A stretch of DNA of 64,000 nt from Megaleporinus macrocephalus (GCA_021613375.1 CM038711.1:18415194-18479193), one strand, 5' to 3'; positions 13,228-28,762 are shown, counted from the stretch's first letter. Numbers and translations: made by a program. Notes: generated by a model not told the origin, from the sequence alone.

Positions 13228-16200
13228 CCTCACACACACATCATACACAGGAACTACAGACATACGTCATACACAGGACTCACACACACACATCATTTAC
13301 AGGACTCTCTCACACACGCATCACACACAGGACTCTCACACACACATCATCATACACAGGACTAACACACACACATCATACACAGGACTCACACACACAA
13401 CATACACAGGAGTCACACACACACACATCATACACAGGACTCTCACACACACACATCACACACAGGACTCTCACACACACCCAGCATACACATGACTTAT
13501 ACACACATCATACACAGGACTCACACACACACATCATACACAGGAATCACACATACATCATACACAGGACTCACACACACACCATACACAGGACTCTCAC
13601 ACACACACATCACTCACAGGACTCTCTCACATACACATCATACACATGACTTATACACACATCATACACATGACTTATACACACATCATACACAGGACTC
13701 ACATACATCATACACAAGACTTTCACATACATCATACACAGGACTCACACACACATCACACACAGGACTTACACACACATCGTACACAGGACTCACACAC
13801 ACATCATACACAGGACTGACACACACAGGACTCTCACACACATCACACACAGGACGTACACACACATCACACACAGGACTTACACACACATTATTCACAG
13901 GACTCACACTCACACAACATACATAGGACTCACACACACATCATACACATGACTCTCTCACACATCATACACAGGACACACACACATCACACACATGACT
14001 CTAACACATCACACACAGGACTCTCACACACATCATACACATGACTTATACACACATCATACACAGGACTCTCACACACATCATACACAGGACTCTCACA
14101 CACACATCATACACAAGACTCACACACATCATACACAGGACTCACACACATATCATACACAGGACTCTCACACAAACATCATACAAAGGACTCACACACA
14201 CACATCTTACACAGGACTCACACACACATCATGCATAGGACTCACACACACACATCATACACAGGACTCACACACACCATACACAGGACTCACACACATC
14301 ATACACAAGACTCTTACATACATCATACACATGACTCACACATCATACACAAGACTCTCACATACATCATACACAGGACTCACACACACATCACACACAG
14401 GACTTAAACACACATCATTCACAGGACTCACACACACATCATACACAAGACTCACACATACATCATACACAGGACTCACACACACATCATACACAGGACT
14501 CACACACATCGTACACAAGACTCACACACACACATCATACACAGGACTCACACACACACATACACAGGGCTTTCACACACACACATCATACACAGGACTC
14601 ACACATACATCATACACAGGACTCACACACACATCATACACAGGACTCACACACATCGTACACAAGACTCACACACACACATCATACACAGGACTCACAC
14701 ACACACATCACACACAGGACTCTCTCACACATACATCATGCACATGACTTATACACACATCATACAAAGGACTCACACACATCACACACAGGACTCACAC
14801 ATATACATCATACACAGGACTCACACACACATCATACACAGGACTTATATGCACATCATACACAGGACTCGCACACATACATCACACACAGGACTCACAC
14901 ACACATCATACACATGACTCACACACATCATACACAGGACTCACACACATCGTACACAAGACTCACACATACATCATACACAGGACTCACACACACACAT
15001 ACACAGGGCTCTCACACACACATCATACACAGGACTCACACATACATCATACACAGGACTCACACACACATCATACACAGGACTCACACACATCATACAC
15101 AAGACTCACACATACATCATACACAGGACTCACACACACATCATACACAGGGCTCTCTCACACACATCATACACAGGACTCACACATACATCATACACAG
15201 GACTCACACACACATCATACACAGGACTCACACACACATCATACACAGGACTCACACACACATCATACACAGGACTTATATGCACATCATACACAGGACT
15301 CGCACACATACATCACACACAGGACTCACACACATCATACACAAGACTCTCACACACACATCATACACAGGGCTCTCACACACACATCATACACAGGACT
15401 TACACACACATCATACACAAGACTCACACACATCATACACAGGACTCACACACATCATACAAAAGACTCACACATACATCATACACAGGACTTACACACA
15501 CACATACACAGGGCTCTCACACACACATCATACACAGGACTCACACATACATCATACACAGGACTCATACACACATCATACACAGGACTCACACACATCA
15601 TACCCAAGACTCACACACACACATCATACACAGGACTCACACACACACATCACACACAGGACTCTCTCACACATACATTATGCACATGACTTATATGCAC
15701 ATCATACACAGGACTCGCACACATACATCACACACAGGACTCACACACATCATACACAAGACTCTCACACACACATCATACACAGGGCTCTCACACACAC
15801 ATCATACACAGGACTTACACACACATCATACACAAGACTCACACACATCATACACAGGACTCACACACATCATACAAAAGACTCACACATACATCATACA
15901 CAGGACTCACACACACACATCACACACAGGACTCTCTCACACATACATCATGCACATGACTTATACACACATCATACAAAGGACTCACACACATCACACA
16001 CAGGACTCACACATATACATTATACACAGGACTCACACACACATCATACACAGGGCTCTCACACACACATCATACACAGAACTCACACACACATCATACA
16101 CATGACTCACACACATCATACACAAGACTCATACATCATACACAGGACTCACACACACACATACACAGGGCTCTCACACACACATCATACACAGGACTCA

Positions 16201-19200
16201 CACATACATCATACACAGGACTCACACACACATCATACACAGGACTCACACACACATCACACACAGGACTTACACACACATCGTACACAGGACTCACACA
16301 CACATCATACACAGGACTGACACACACAGGACTCTCACACACATCACACACAGGACGTACACACACATCACACACAGGACTTACACACACATTATTCACA
16401 GGACTCACACTCACACAACATACATAGGACTCACACACACATCATACACATGACTCTCTCACACATCATACACAGGACACACACACATCACACACATGAC
16501 TCTAACACATCACACACAGGACTCTCACACACATCATACACATGACTTATACACACATCATACACAGGACTCTCACACACATCATACACAGGACTCTCAC
16601 ACACACATCATACACAAGACTCACACACATCATACACAGGACTCACACACATATCATACACAGGACTCTCACACAAACATCATACAAAGGACTCACACAC
16701 ACACATCTTACACAGGACTCACACACACATCATGCATAGGACTCACACACACACATCATACACAGGACTCACACACACCATACACAGGACTCACACACAT
16801 CATACACAAGACTCTTACATACATCATACACATGACTCACACATCATACACAAGACTCTCACATACATCATACACAGGACTCACACACACATCACACACA
16901 GGACTTAAACACACATCATTCACAGGACTCACACACACATCATACACAAGACTCACACATACATCATACACAGGACTCACACACACATCATACACAGGAC
17001 TCACACACATCGTACACAAGACTCACACACACACATCATACACAGGACTCACACACACACATACACAGGGCTTTCACACACACACATCATACACAGGACT
17101 CACACATACATCATACACAGGACTCACACACACATCATACACAGGACTCACACACATCGTACACAAGACTCACACACACACATCATACACAGGACTCACA
17201 CACACACATCACACACAGGACTCTCTCACACATACATCATGCACATGACTTATACACACATCATACAAAGGACTCACACACATCACACACAGGACTCACA
17301 CATATACATCATACACAGGACTCACACACACATCATACACAGGACTTATATGCACATCATACACAGGACTCGCACACATACATCACACACAGGACTCACA
17401 CACACATCATACACATGACTCACACACATCATACACAGGACTCACACACATCGTACACAAGACTCACACATACATCATACACAGGACTCACACACACACA
17501 TACACAGGGCTCTCACACACACATCATACACAGGACTCACACATACATCATACACAGGACTCACACACACATCATACACAGGACTCACACACATCATACA
17601 CAAGACTCACACATACATCATACACAGGACTCACACACACATCATACACAGGGCTCTCTCACACACATCATACACAGGACTCACACATACATCATACACA
17701 GGACTCACACACACATCATACACAGGACTCACACACACATCATACACAGGACTCACACACACATCATACACAGGACTTATATGCACATCATACACAGGAC
17801 TCGCACACATACATCACACACAGGACTCACACACATCATACACAAGACTCTCACACACACATCATACACAGGGCTCTCACACACACATCATACACAGGAC
17901 TTACACACACATCATACACAAGACTCACACACATCATACACAGGACTCACACACATCATACAAAAGACTCACACATACATCATACACAGGACTTACACAC
18001 ACACATACACAGGGCTCTCACACACACATCATACACAGGACTCACACATACATCATACACAGGACTCATACACACATCATACACAGGACTCACACACATC
18101 ATACCCAAGACTCACACACACACATCATACACAGGACTCACACACACACATCACACACAGGACTCTCTCACACATACATTATGCACATGACTTATATGCA
18201 CATCATACACAGGACTCGCACACATACATCACACACAGGACTCACACACATCATACACAAGACTCTCACACACACATCATACACAGGGCTCTCACACACA
18301 CATCATACACAGGACTTACACACACATCATACACAAGACTCACACACATCATACACAGGACTCACACACATCATACAAAAGACTCACACATACATCATAC
18401 ACAGGACTCACACACACACATCACACACAGGACTCTCTCACACATACATCATGCACATGACTTATACACACATCATACAAAGGACTCACACACATCACAC
18501 ACAGGACTCACACATATACATTATACACAGGACTCACACACACATCATACACAGGGCTCTCACACACACATCATACACAGAACTCACACACACATCATAC
18601 ACATGACTCACACACATCATACACAAGACTCATACATCATACACAGGACTCACACACACACATACACAGGGCTCTCACACACACATCATACACAGGACTC
18701 ACACATACATCATACACAGGACTCACACACACATCATACACAGGACTCACACACATCATACACAAGACTCACACATACATCATACACAGGACTCACACAC
18801 ACATCATACACAGGGCTCTCTCACACACATCATACACAGGACTCACACATACATCATACACAGGACTCACACACACATCATACACAGGACTCACACACAC
18901 ATCATACACAGGGCTCTCACACACACATCATACACAGAACTCACACACACATCATACACATGACTCACACACATCATACACAAGACTCACACATACATCA
19001 TACACAAGACTCTCACACACACATCATACACAGGGCTCTCACACACACACATCATACACAGGACTTACACACACATCATACACAAGACTCACACACATCA
19101 TACACAGGACTCACACACATCATACCCAAGACTCACACACACACATCATACACAGGACTCACACACACACATCACACACAGGACTCTCTCACACATACAT

Positions 19201-21625
19201 TATGCACATGACTTATATGCACATCATACACAGGACTCGCACACATACATCACACACAGGACTCACACACATCATACACAAGACTCTCACACACACATCA
19301 TACACAGGGCTCTCACACACACATCATACACAGGACTTACACACACATCATACACAAGACTCACACACATCATACACAGGACTCACACACATCATACAAA
19401 AGACTCACACATACATCATACACAGGACTCACACACACATCACACACATGACTCTCTCACACATACATCATGCACATGACTTATACACACATCATACAAA
19501 GGACTCACACACATCACACACAGGACTCACACATATACATTATACACAGGACTCACACACACATCATACACAGGGCTCTCACACACACATCATACACAGA
19601 ACTCACACACACATCATACACATGACTCACACACATCATACACAAGACTCACACATACATCATACACAGGACTCACACACACACATACACAGGGCTCTCA
19701 CACACACATCATACACAGGACTCACACATACATCATACACAGGACTCACACACACATCATACACAGGACTCACACACATCATACACAAGACTCACACATA
19801 CATCATACACAGGACTCACACACACATCATACACAGGGCTCTCTCACACACATCATACACAGGACTCACACATACATCATACACAGGACTCACACACACA
19901 TCATACACAGGACTCACACACACATCATACACAGGACTCACACACACATCATACACAGGACTTATATGCACATCATACACAGGACTCGCACACATACATC
20001 ACACACAGGACTCACACACATCATACACAAGACTCTCACACACACATCATACACAGGGCTCTCACACACACATCATACACAGGACTTACACACACATCAT
20101 ACACAAGACTCACACACATCATACACAGGACTCACACACATCATACAAAAGACTCACACATACATCATACACAGGACTTACACACACACATACACAGGGC
20201 TCTCACACACACATCATACACAGGACTCACACATACATCATACACAGGACTCATACACACATCATACACAGGACTCACACACATCGTACACAAGACTCAC
20301 ACACACACATCATACACAGGACTCACACACACACATCACACACAGGACTCTCTCACACATACATCATGCACATGACATACACACATCATACAAAGGACTC
20401 ACACACATCACACACAGGACTCACACATATACATTATACACAGGACTCACACACACATCATACACAGGACTTATATGCACATTATACACAGGACTCGCAC
20501 ACATACATCACACACAGGACTCACACACATCATACACAAGACTCTCACACACACATCACACACAGGGCTCTCACACACACATCATACACAGAACTCACAC
20601 ACACATCATACACATGACTCACACACATCATACACAGGACTCACACACATCATACACAAGACTCACACATACATCATACACAGGACTCACACACACATCA
20701 TACACAGGACACACACATCATACACAAGACTCACACAAACATCATACACAGGACTCACACACACATCATACACAGGGCTCTCTCACACACATCATACACA
20801 GGGCTCTCTCACACACATCATACACAGGACTCACACATACATCATATACAGGACTCACACACACATCATACACAGGACTCACACATTATACACAAGACTC
20901 ACACATACATCATACACAGGACTCACACACACATCATACACAGGACTCACACACACAACACACACAGGACTCACACACACATCACACACAGGACTCACAC
21001 ACATACATCATACACAGGACGCACACACACATCATATACAGGACTCACACACACACATCATACACATAACTTATACACACACATCATACACAACTTATAC
21101 GCACATCATACACAGGACTCGCACACATACATCATACACAGGACTCACACACATCATACACAAGACTCACATCCATCATACACAGGACTCACACACACAT
21201 CATACACAGGACTTACACACACATCATACACAAGACTCTCACACACACATCATACACATGACCTTTATATACATCATATACAGAACGTATACACACACAT
21301 CATACACAGGACTCACACATACATCATACACAGGACTGACACACATTATACACAAGACTCACATACATCATACACATGACTTAAACACACACATCATACA
21401 CAAGACTCGCACACACACATCATACACATGACTTATACACACATCATACACAAGACTCGCACACATACATCATACACATGACTTGTACACAGACATCATA
21501 CACAAGACTCGCACACACACATCATACACATGACTTATACACACATCATACACAAGACTCGCACACACATCATACACATGACTTATACACAGACATAATA
21601 CACAAGACTCTCTCACACACACCCC
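13228..21625. repeat. 8.4-kb CA-rich minisatellite array (about 24-bp unit)
   Basis: A continuous tandem array has a core CATCATACACAGGACTCAC separated by short CA runs. The modal unit is 24 bp, with 22-28-bp length variants caused by CA-run changes, so there are roughly 350 units. Variants include GGACTC to AGACTC, GGGCTC, CGTACAC, and a CATGACTTATACACAC form that is enriched near both ends. A 24-bp period keeps all three forward frames open for long distances, giving artefactual Thr/His-rich frames (THTSYTGL, HTHHTQDS, THIIHRTH) of up to 598 codons. These lack start context, splice sites and any non-repeat domain, so I do not call them genes. Longer-range blocks are nested inside (see the 2501-bp duplication). 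Confidence 0.97.
13741..18742. repeat. two head-to-tail copies of a 2501-bp block within the minisatellite
   Basis: Copy 1 is 13741-16241 and copy 2 is 16242-18742. Every stretch I compared is identical at offset 2501, including rare variants such as the ATTATTCACAGG unit (about 13890 and 16391), CATCTTACACAGG (14202 and 16703) and CATGCATAGG (14229 and 16730). Frames of 250, 468 and 141 codons recur without a single change. Identity fades within about 10 nt to the left of 13741 and about 13 nt to the right of 18742. Confidence 0.93.
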
Positions 21626-23569
21626 ATTATGTATATTTTAGATATTCTATCTTATCTATTGTTACATACTAAACAATTTCTTTATTTTCTTTATTTCTCT
21701 ATCCTGTACTCTGGATGGTTAGTCAATGTGCTGAATAAAAGGCATGAAATATGCAACTGTTTGTGTGTTAATAGTGACATTGTGCCCGTATATAATTGGA
21801 GTAAGATAACAATCACATCAAATGTTTATAGTAATTAATATTCAGTGATTTTTTCTTGTAGCTGTGGAGTGTTATGGGATCTCATTCACATGTAAACCAG
21901 AGAACTGTCCCCTCCTGCTTTATAATGTCATGTGTCAGTAAAGTGTAGGTAGGTGTACCTGATAAAGTGGACCCTGAAGGCATGTAAAAATAATCTGGTA
22001 GCTCAGTAGAGGCTACAGAAGACCCAAAAAGTGAGGTACCATTACAAAGGTGAATGAAATACCACCCACCACCACTTGTACCACCTCATCCAAAAGATCT
22101 TTCTAATACTTCTCTACATAGCGATTGTGATGTCCAGAAGCCTCCTCACTTTCAAGTGCAGCAGGACACAAAAGGACAAACACTTTTCTTCCTGCGTGGG
22201 CCTCTGTTTATCTGTTTCACTTTGTTTCTCATGGTGATCCGTCAGCCGCAAGGCTGGTGCTTCACACTGCACATAATTAATTTGTGGACTGATTGTAGAG
22301 CCTAATTTCTCAGGGGACTGTTGTCTCTGGTGTGTAAAAGCACAAGAAATGTATATTTATTTTATGTAGTTCCAGACACAGAGGTTTCTTCTATACTGCG
22401 GTTGTGTAGTCCCATGAGACTTCAGGCCTTAGGCAGTGTTTGTCAAAATCAAGACCTCAGTAGTGTGCCAGAGTTTCACTGTTTCCCTCTCAGAGGCTGA
22501 TTATGAAGTTCTTAAAGAGCTGAGTCAGGTGTTATAGCAGAGAGATTACTCAACAGTTTGACGAAAACTGCCTTAAGGTGCTAAATTACAAGGACTGCTA
22601 TACAGCACATGAATATGTATACTAATACTGTTTGTTGCCTAACTATGCTTTGACAGTCGGAGGGTGAAATGCCCAACTCCAGTCCAAGAGGGCCGTAGTC
22701 CAGTTTGGTGAATTCCCTACTCAAACACTCCAGATTGAATTCATCAAGCTAAATGCCAGGTTAGATATGCTAAAGCCGCAAAAACATCGAACTGCGCTGG
22801 ACTGCAGCCCTTCAGCAGGGAACGCAGGATTTCCCAGAAAGCTGCATGATGCCAATACTGAGGATTGTCCACTAGAATTGTCTCTCCTTAGCTCTTTGCT
22901 CCACCATTATCTGGCCAACTGTGAAATTCTGTAGCTTTGACAATTTTTTTTTATTTGTCTGGGAGCACATCAGAGTTATTATTCAACTCACAGACATATT
23001 ATTTAATTTTTATGGACCAATCAGAGCTAAAAAAAAAAACCATTAAAAAACCACATTATCGATATAGGAATAGCGGCGTGTTTAATGTGCAATAGATTTT
23101 CTGACATATTTAAATTTCTTGGAACAGTGGGTAAAAAAGTATGTAAATTATTAGCAATAAATTCTGCAAATTACATCACAAGTGGCGTCACTGGGGTCAA
23201 AGCAATATGTACCTCAAAGAGCCAGTAGAACCCAAACTTTTTGGAGTATTTATACCAGTTGTTGTGTACAAAAAAAAGATTGTGTACAGGTGTGTGCTTA
23301 CTACCCAGAACTAAATACACTATTTTAACATGACTAGTTGCATAGGTGCTGTAGTTGATATGTCCACAGCCCCTGTATATTAGTCTTAAAGTCCATCAGA
23401 ATTTTAATGTTTAAACCACAATTTTTCTCTTTTACTTGCCACCTGACACCTTCAATGCTCAATAGTTTACATGTCAAAAGAGTAAGTTTTAATATGATTG
23501 GAACAGTTTTTACAACTGAGGATGCTTAATGTATTTTATTCTGTTTGAAGCACTGAATGACATAGCATG
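21626..23569. other. intergenic; array edge and degraded repeat
   Basis: The first 120 bases after the array are T-rich and end with CTGGATGGTTAGTCAATGTG and GAATAAA, reminiscent of a fish LINE 3' tail. Around 22670-22830 lies a degraded copy of a common repeat: CCAACTCCAGTCCAAGAGG near the start and CTGGACTGCAGCCC near the end form a loose inverted pair. No gene is visible. Confidence 0.4.
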
Positions 23570-23812
23570 TTGTTTCTGCCCAATGAAACCCACAAATCTC
23601 CATTTTTTAAATGTTTAGTTTTCTACACAATTTGAACTCTAAATTTGTGCTTCACATTGTGTCAAAATTAAATGATGATGTACATATAAAAAGTAAAAAA
23701 AAAAAACATTTAAAAATATCTTTCCATAAACTTACATGGAAAGTAAAGAGGATTTTGTTCTCTGCTGTAAAGTTTTCATTTTGGAGATACTTTTGGACAG
23801 TGACGATATGCT
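23570..23812. mobile_element. hairpin element family A, copy 2 (inverted relative to copy 1)
   Basis: The right end reads TTGGACAGTGACGATATGC and, reverse-complemented, matches the left end of the 6305 copy. The internal tract around 23725-23785 (ACTTACATGGAAAGTAAAG) is the reverse complement of that copy's 'ctttcaatgtaagt' segment. The left end (CCCAATGAAACC) is degraded. Confidence 0.6.
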
Positions 23813-24356
23813 CATATCCTGGTCTTTTCATGTGTGGTGGGTAAACACTTCACAGGATTTACATGTGGCTGCTGAATAGCTGAAATACAACCAGTTTGCA
23901 GTATAAATATCAGGCTTTTTTAAATGATACTCCTAACTTTACTTTTTCTAAAGGTCTCCTGTTAGTAATTATCTTCCATTTGTAATTATTGTATTTCTAG
24001 CAGGACTTGAAGACAGCTTAAACAGTCTAACAGAAATGCACAGTTAACATAGTTGAACAATTTTCATGCTCAAAAACATCTGATTGAGGTCATCTTTAGA
24101 AGGGGTTCACCAAACTGAGCTATGCCCCCCATAACCATGTTATCAGAATAAGATACCATACCGTAGTACAGTGTCAAATTAAACAACTACAATTCAAACA
24201 CAGTTATGAAATAAGGCTGCGAGAAACATTTGGAATTGTCTGCATAAATGGGTCTTTAAAAAACATTGATTGTCATCTAAGTCTATAACATGTGGCTTTT
24301 TATTTTTAATTTTTTTGGTTGACTACTTTATGTCAAATCAGGATGTGCATTCATTA

Positions 24357-24511
24357 AGCTTCTCGGGGTAGGAGTGCTGATCCAGGCTCAGATTTTCTTT
24401 CTTCTTTCTTTATTTTTTCTTATTTTGTATGAAGATCTTGCAAAGAACATCAGCACAATTCTAAATAAAGATGAGAATATTTCTCAGATCAGCACTCCTG
24501 CTCTGAGAAGC
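24357..24511. repeat. 155-bp element with inverted ends
   Basis: AGCTTCTCGGGGTAGGAGTG followed by CTGATCCAGG on the left pairs with GATCAGCACTCCTGCTCTGA followed by GAAGC on the right. No ORF, so it looks like a MITE remnant. Confidence 0.55.
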
Positions 24512-24639
24512 ATGATAAATATGTGCCCTAATGACATTTCGGAAGCTGTTTGTGACTAAATCTGTATATTTCTGTATGTTTCAAAAAAAAATTCCTCTAA
24601 ACTAGTGTGTTTTTTTCTAAACATCACTAGTAATGTGCA

Positions 24640-25100
24640 GCTCACATAGCAGCATCTGCTGTTGCATCATCTGGGAGGCCGTTTCCTTCTATCTTTATTA
24701 GATCAGCTACCCATATGTGCTGCTAATGGTGTTCAGTAAGAGTTGACTCTGCCGTGAGAAATGCAAAGATGAAACAGAAGATGAAGATGACAAATTAAAA
24801 GTAAATAAATTAATATTTTCACCTTTGCAAAGGGCCTTTCATGACCCATTTCACCCCACAGCTACCCAGCAGCTTTTTTTTTGACAGACACCTAAAGAGA
24901 CTAAATAAATAATTTGTATCACTGTCATCATGTTGAATATAAATCTAAGAGCATGCCTGCATCTCCAAATAGAATCGGAAGGCACCCAACGCAGCCTTTG
25001 ATTGATGACAGGCTTTGTTATGGTATTTTTATTCCCTACTATTATTCCCTTCCTTTTTTGATGTTCGGTTCAAAGGAAGACACTGAGGATGGTATAAATA
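24640..25100. promoter_or_regulatory. candidate distal enhancer with PBX-HOX/MEIS composite site
   Basis: At 24999-25011 the sequence is TGATTGATGACAG, a PBX-HOX octamer (TGATTGAT) overlapping a MEIS hexamer (TGACAG). A SOX-like CTTTGTTATGG follows immediately at 25013. The neighbourhood is of mixed composition and free of recognisable repeats. It lies about 6.5 kb upstream of the st8sia2 start codon. This rests on motif reading only; conservation was not tested. Confidence 0.3.
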
Positions 25101-25429
25101 TTCCACTCAAAATCCATCTTGTCTGTGCACGTTGTATGTGTCATGGTATATTATATATGACATTATTAAAGGAGATTCATCTGTTGTGCCCAAACAGACC
25201 AGAGCTGGAACTGAATTGAAATTTAGCAGTGTCCTCCTGTACAGAAATTACTCTCTCTCTCTGTCTCTTTATGCAGTTGTCAGGAAAAATCCACCTGGTC
25301 ACCTGTTTAAATGTTTATTGACAGTATTTAGGGCAATTACTATCACTTATATTAGTGATTGAGTAATTTAATAATTATTTTTGATAGAGCTAAAAAAATG
25401 GAAGATTGTCTGTCTGGATGTAGGGTGTT

Positions 25430-25905
25430 GGGGCCATTCTAATGCTTTCAGTCAACTGGTTCCATTTAAGAGAGGCCACTAGCTAAACACTACTTCTCTA
25501 TGTTTAGTCCTGACTGACTAGTTCCTAATGATCTGAGAGTCCTGCTTGGCTCATATCGCTGCAGTCTATCAGATAAACACGCTGGTTCTACACCATTAGG
25601 AGAGTTATAGACTAGTAATAGTACCTTAAAGTCTATCCTGTATCATACTGGCAGCCAGAGTAAGGACTTAAGAATGGGGTGATGTGTTCACTTCTGTTGC
25701 TTCTAACGAGACGTCTGTCAGCTGCGTTTTAAAGCAAATAAGGGTGTGGATGAGACTCTTCAGATCTGGTTTAGTCAGAAAATCTCCCATCCTGTTGATG
25801 TTCTTTAGGTGGCAGAATGCTGATTTAGTAACTGCTCTTACATGACTACCAAGGCTGACATCAAAGTCCACTAGTACACCAAGGTTACAGGCTAGATTTT
25901 TAGAC
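25430..25905. repeat. dispersed fish repeat, non-coding
   Basis: It contains the phrase CTGGCAGCCAGAGTAAGGAC followed by TTAAGAATGGGGTGATGTGTTC (about 25648-25690), which I recognise from a widespread teleost interspersed repeat. No ORF or terminal repeats are obvious. The class is uncertain. Confidence 0.5.
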
Positions 25906-25986
25906 TTTTCTGGAATCCAGATAGTCTGCGCCTCTCATTGCCATTCCTAATGTTTGACCTTTACTCAACTGCAGACAGTTTTGAAA

Positions 25987-27582
<1,596 letters not shown>

Positions 27583-27885
27583 AAATAAGCTATTCTGACT
27601 TTGATGACAGCAACAAAGAAGTTGGGACAGGGGCATGTTTACTACTGAGTTGCATCACCTCTTCTTTAGTAACACTCTGGAAGTGTTTATGAACTGCTGC
27701 AGTTTTGCAAGTGAATTGTTTTCCCATTCTTTCCGGATATAGGATTTCATAATGCATTTCATAATGCACGAAATGTACCGTACCATCACAGATGGTCCCT
27801 TTCCTCTTTAGTCTGGAGGATGCGGCTTCCATGATTTGCAAAAAGAATTTCAAATTTTGATTTGTCTGACCCCAAAATACTGGCA
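27583..27885 (-). mobile_element. remnant of a Tc1/mariner-type transposon (3' part)
   Basis: On the - strand the sequence runs from GGAAGCCGCATCCTCCAGAC (about 27832-27813) to AACATGCCCCTGTCCCAACT (27640-27621), then a TTCTTTGTTGCTGTCATCAA-like end. These phrases belong to a common fish DNA transposon whose transposase ends just before the 'gcccctgtcccaac' segment. The middle is deleted, so the transposase is not intact. Confidence 0.6.
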
Positions 27886-27909
27886 TTTAGGATTTTGCCA
27901 TAAGCATTT

Positions 27910-28762
27910 TTACTGCTGCCTTTCAACCAACATGTCTACGTGTATGTGCATCGGAAATTGCTTCCTCAGTCAAGGTATTGGTATTGCTAGTGATGTTTCC
28001 AATGCTGCATTAAAGTGCCATTGGTACAGATACTGATACCATATTGGTTTTGCTGCTTACATAACAAAAGAACCTAAGGCCACTAACAAATATATTTAAG
28101 TTTTGCTGTTTTCTCAAAGTCAAGTTTTTGGATGCAAGGTGATTCAAGCTTTTGTATTTGCTTATATATTTGCTAACCTGAGGTTGGCTTTCTTCAGAGA
28201 GGTAGAGTATCATATGCAAGCTTATAATCCATGCAAAGAAGAAACCATATAGACAACAGCTCTAGAAATGCTGGCAGTGGAGGAGTGTTTGGGGTCAGAC
28301 AAGCCACTCTGGCCTTGAGAGTTATTAACAGCCACTTGCATCATTTCAACACTAAGATTTCCATAAATTGCCAGCTACACTTTCTACAGGCTTTACCAAC
28401 ACACTCTCAGGTACATCTTTTAAGTGAGTCCATGGGGATGTCTCACACCAAAATATAAGCTTGCACATGATATTTTACCTCTCTGAAGAAGGGCAACCTT
28501 AGCAAAATATATAAGCAAATACACAAGCTTGAATCAAAAACTTTTTTAAACAATTTAAATTAATATATTTGTTAGTGATCTTACTGTCTTTTGCTATGTA
28601 AGCCCTAATGCAGCAAAACTAGTATTAGTATATGTGCCAATACTGGCACTTAAATGCAGTACTGGTATCGCCACTAGCAATACCAACACCTTGACTGAGT
28701 AAGCAATTTCTGATGCACATACGCATAGACATGCATAGCATTTCACAGAAAGGCAGTAGTAT
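27910..28762. repeat. 850-bp imperfect palindrome (long inverted repeat)
   Basis: The left arm (about 27910-28222) includes GGAAATTGCTTCCTCAGTCA followed by AGGTATTGGTATTGCTAG. The right arm (about 28455-28762) carries the reverse complement (CTAGCAATACCAACACCTTG, then ACTGAGTAAGCAATTTC). Pairing extends outward to CTGCTGCCTTTC / GAAAGGCAGTAG and inward to AAGCTTGTG / CAAGCTTTTG and TACCTCTCTGAAGAAG / CTTCAGAGAGGTA. The roughly 230-bp centre is unpaired. No ORF. Confidence 0.75.

Noticed and set aside
13492..21431. Many long Thr/His/Ser-rich frames (up to 598 codons) and Cys/Val-rich frames on the other strand
   Set aside because: They are the direct outcome of a 24-bp repeat (a multiple of three) with few stop words. 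All frames stay open, starts fall on variant units, and no non-repeat domain, splice signal or promoter is present.
13228..21625. CRISPR-like repeat array
   Set aside because: Units are contiguous with no unique spacers, and the host is a vertebrate.
13228..21625. Telomeric or centromeric satellite
   Set aside because: No TTAGGG words occur, and the array is bounded by ordinary sequence 10 kb from a gene.
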